Below the pieces are notes generated by a model. It was given only the letters and a program-made list of their open reading frames with translations, was not told the origin of the DNA and made no database searches. Shown in pieces: positions 32,923 through 34,426 of a DNA stretch of 34,426 nucleotides. The translations under genes and the position numbers were made by a program. This DNA comes from Nostoc sp. FACHB-280. GTDB lineage: Bacteria > Cyanobacteriota > Cyanobacteriia > Cyanobacteriales > Nostocaceae. The DNA lies in contig NZ_JACJSD010000063.1 of assembly GCF_014697615.1 (NCBI RefSeq), positions 1 to 34,426 of the forward strand, in the 5' to 3' direction. How positions within the stretch are numbered: the first letter of the stretch is position 1; every line of letters begins with the position of its first letter.

Positions 32923-34002
32923 ATGGCGCTTGTACCATTGCGGCTGCTCTTGGATCACGCAGCTGAGAACGGTTACGGCATCCCAGCTTTCAACGTTAAC
33001 AATTTGGAGCAGATTCAGGCAATCCTGAAGGCTGCTGCCGAGACAGATAGCCCCGTAATTTTGCAAGCTTCCCGTGGCGCTCGTAACTATGCAGGTGAAA
33101 ACTTCCTGCGCCACCTGATTTTGGCTGCTGTAGAGACCTATCCTCACATTCCCATTGTGATGCACCAAGATCATGGTAATGCTCCTTCTACCTGCTACTC
33201 AGCTATCAAGAACAACTTCACTAGCGTGATGATGGATGGTTCCTTGGAAGCTGATGCTAAAACCCCTGCCAGCTTCGAGTACAACGTTAATGTTACCCGC
33301 GAAGTTGTGAATGTAGCTCATGCTTTGGGCGTAAGTGTAGAAGGTGAACTCGGTTGCTTGGGTTCTCTGGAAACTGGCGCGGGTGAAGCTGAAGATGGTC
33401 ACGGTTTTGAAGGTACTCTCGACCACTCTCAATTGCTAACTGACCCTGATGAAGCTGTTAGCTTTGTAGAAGCAACCCAAGTAGATGCTTTGGCTGTAGC
33501 TATCGGTACTAGCCACGGTGCTTACAAGTTTACCCGCAAACCAACTGGCGAAATTTTGGCAATTAGCCGCATTGAAGAAATTCACCGTCGTCTACCTAAC
33601 ACCCACTTGGTAATGCACGGTTCTTCTTCTGTACCTGAAGATTTAATTGCTTTGATTAACGAGTACGGCGGTGCTATTCCTGAAACCTACGGTGTACCTG
33701 TAGAAGAAATTCAAAAAGGTATCAAGAGCGGTGTTCGCAAGGTGAACATCGACACCGACAACCGTTTGGCTATCACCGCAGCTGTGCGCGAAGCTTTGAC
33801 CAAAAATCCCAAGGAATTTGACCCCCGTCACTTCCTCAAGCCTTCTATTACATATATGCAGAAGGTTTGTGCTGAACGCTATGTACAGTTCGGTACTGCT
33901 GGTAACGCAAGCAAGATTAAACAAGTTTCTCTGGAAGAGTTTGCTGCTAAGTATGCTAAAGGTGAATTAAACGCTGTCACCAAGGCTGCTGCTAAAGTTT
34001 AA
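32923..34002 (+). CDS. fba: Class II fructose-bisphosphate aldolase
   Basis: 359 residues; zinc enzyme of the Calvin cycle and gluconeogenesis, also able to act on sedoheptulose bisphosphate in cyanobacteria. Signatures: [18 protein letters not shown], the metal/catalytic [22 protein letters not shown] with the metal-binding glutamate, [18 protein letters not shown] and [13 protein letters not shown]. It has the strongest ribosome binding site in the window (AGGAGG, seven bases before ATG) and a strong terminator, in keeping with high expression. The codon bias is distinct from neighbours, as expected for an abundant enzyme. Confidence 0.97.
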   Translation: MALVPLRLLLDHAAENGYGIPAFNVNNLEQIQAILKAAAETDSPVILQASRGARNYAGENFLRHLILAAVETYPHIPIVMHQDHGNAPSTCYSAIKNNFTSVMMDGSLEADAKTPASFEYNVNVTREVVNVAHALGVSVEGELGCLGSLETGAGEAEDGHGFEGTLDHSQLLTDPDEAVSFVEATQVDALAVAIGTSHGAYKFTRKPTGEILAISRIEEIHRRLPNTHLVMHGSSSVPEDLIALINEYGGAIPETYGVPVEEIQKGIKSGVRKVNIDTDNRLAITAAVREALTKNPKEFDPRHFLKPSITYMQKVCAERYVQFGTAGNASKIKQVSLEEFAAKYAKGELNAVTKAAAKV

Positions 34003-34070
34003 TTTAGCTAAAGATTTATAGGGAACACTTTTGTGTTTCCTTTAACTGAGGGTTTTAATATTAAAAATAA

Positions 34071-34103
34071 ACCGAGAAACTGTTATGTTTCTCGGTTTTT
34101 TTG
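34071..34103 (+). terminator. Strong intrinsic terminator of fba
   Basis: ACCGAGAAAC (34071-34080) pairs with GTTTCTCGGT (34087-34096) over a TGTTAT loop and is followed by seven T. A weaker hairpin (GGGAACAC/GTGTTTCC, 34021-34040) precedes it. Confidence 0.92.
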
Positions 34104-34249
34104 TTGACATCAATTTATATAAGAGGGACATGATATGACACAGAAGCTAAAAAAGAGACGGAATAAGTTTTCTTAGCTTCAGCTGCTTTGTCACTCTTTC
34201 AACTCCTGAATTGTGAATTGTGAATTCTTATATAAAAACTATTAAGTAG

Positions 34250-34426
34250 CTAGGCGCAATTAAATATAAAACGCTCAAGAGCATATCCATCCTTAAGGCT
34301 TCTGGCTTCAATGCCATCAATAATTGCCATCGCTAAATCATAATTATTATCAAACATCTGTCCAGCAATTTCATGAGTCTTCAATTGATGCCATTCCTCC
34401 TCAATTCGATTCATTTGAGAACAATA
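34250..34426 (-). pseudogene. C-terminal end of an IS630-like transposase (cut by window edge)
   Basis: An open frame of 58 residues enters from the right edge and stops at TAG 34250-34252. It reads NRIEEEWHQLKTHEIAGQMF, then a helix with IIDGIEARS and ends ALERFIFNCA. The NxIExEWHQLK part matches the last catalytic-glutamate region of IS630-type DDE transposases (usual form NPIExxW). It differs from the fragment at the left edge, so two distinct elements are involved. Whether the gene is intact beyond the window is not known. Confidence 0.65.

Overview
The window reads as chromosome of a filamentous, Nostoc/Anabaena-type cyanobacterium. Evidence: more than 20 copies of the HIP1 octamer GCGATCGC, short tandemly repeated runs between genes, and typically cyanobacterial genes (SbtA/SbtB bicarbonate uptake, PxcA proton extrusion, COP23, LabA-type NYN protein, tocopherol cyclase). 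All calls come from reading translations and motifs by eye; no database search was possible.

Layout. Both edges carry the C-terminal ends of IS630-like transposases (1-115 and 34250-34426). From 216 to 3602, on the minus strand, lies an inorganic-carbon block: sbtA, sbtB, a beta-carbonic anhydrase and pxcA. From 3976 to 8983, on the plus strand, lies a proteolysis block: a secreted COP23 protein, two paralogous secreted trypsin-like proteases, a secreted unknown, and a membrane-anchored caspase-like protease with an EF-hand loop. A 147-bp nested inverted-repeat element precedes the caspase gene. From 9099 to 12759 (minus) come an LptC-like lipoprotein overlapping a LabA-type NYN gene, then metG.

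From 13134 to 24604 the window is mostly housekeeping on the plus strand: an acyltransferase next to a hydrolase resembling the two halves of plant phytyl-ester synthases, an EcsC-like protein, pepA, the fatty-acid/phospholipid run plsX-fabH-fabD-plsC, an AI-2E-type membrane protein and a DUF2288 protein. A Uma2 nuclease-like gene and a YdcF-like gene point the other way.

From 25708 to 29707 (minus) there is an AT-rich four-gene cassette with tight gene spacing. It encodes a small protein and a 619-residue helical-repeat protein that appear to share an N-terminal helical module like the effector-associated/death-like domains of bacterial conflict systems, then a membrane protein with a long cytosolic part and a small coiled-coil protein. 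A tRNA-Arg(CCU) gene lies just beyond its upstream end. This cassette, and separately the COP23/trypsin/caspase block, are the best candidates for an undescribed system. The window closes with tocopherol cyclase, a Gln/Pro/Thr/Ser-rich membrane protein and class II fructose-bisphosphate aldolase with a strong terminator.
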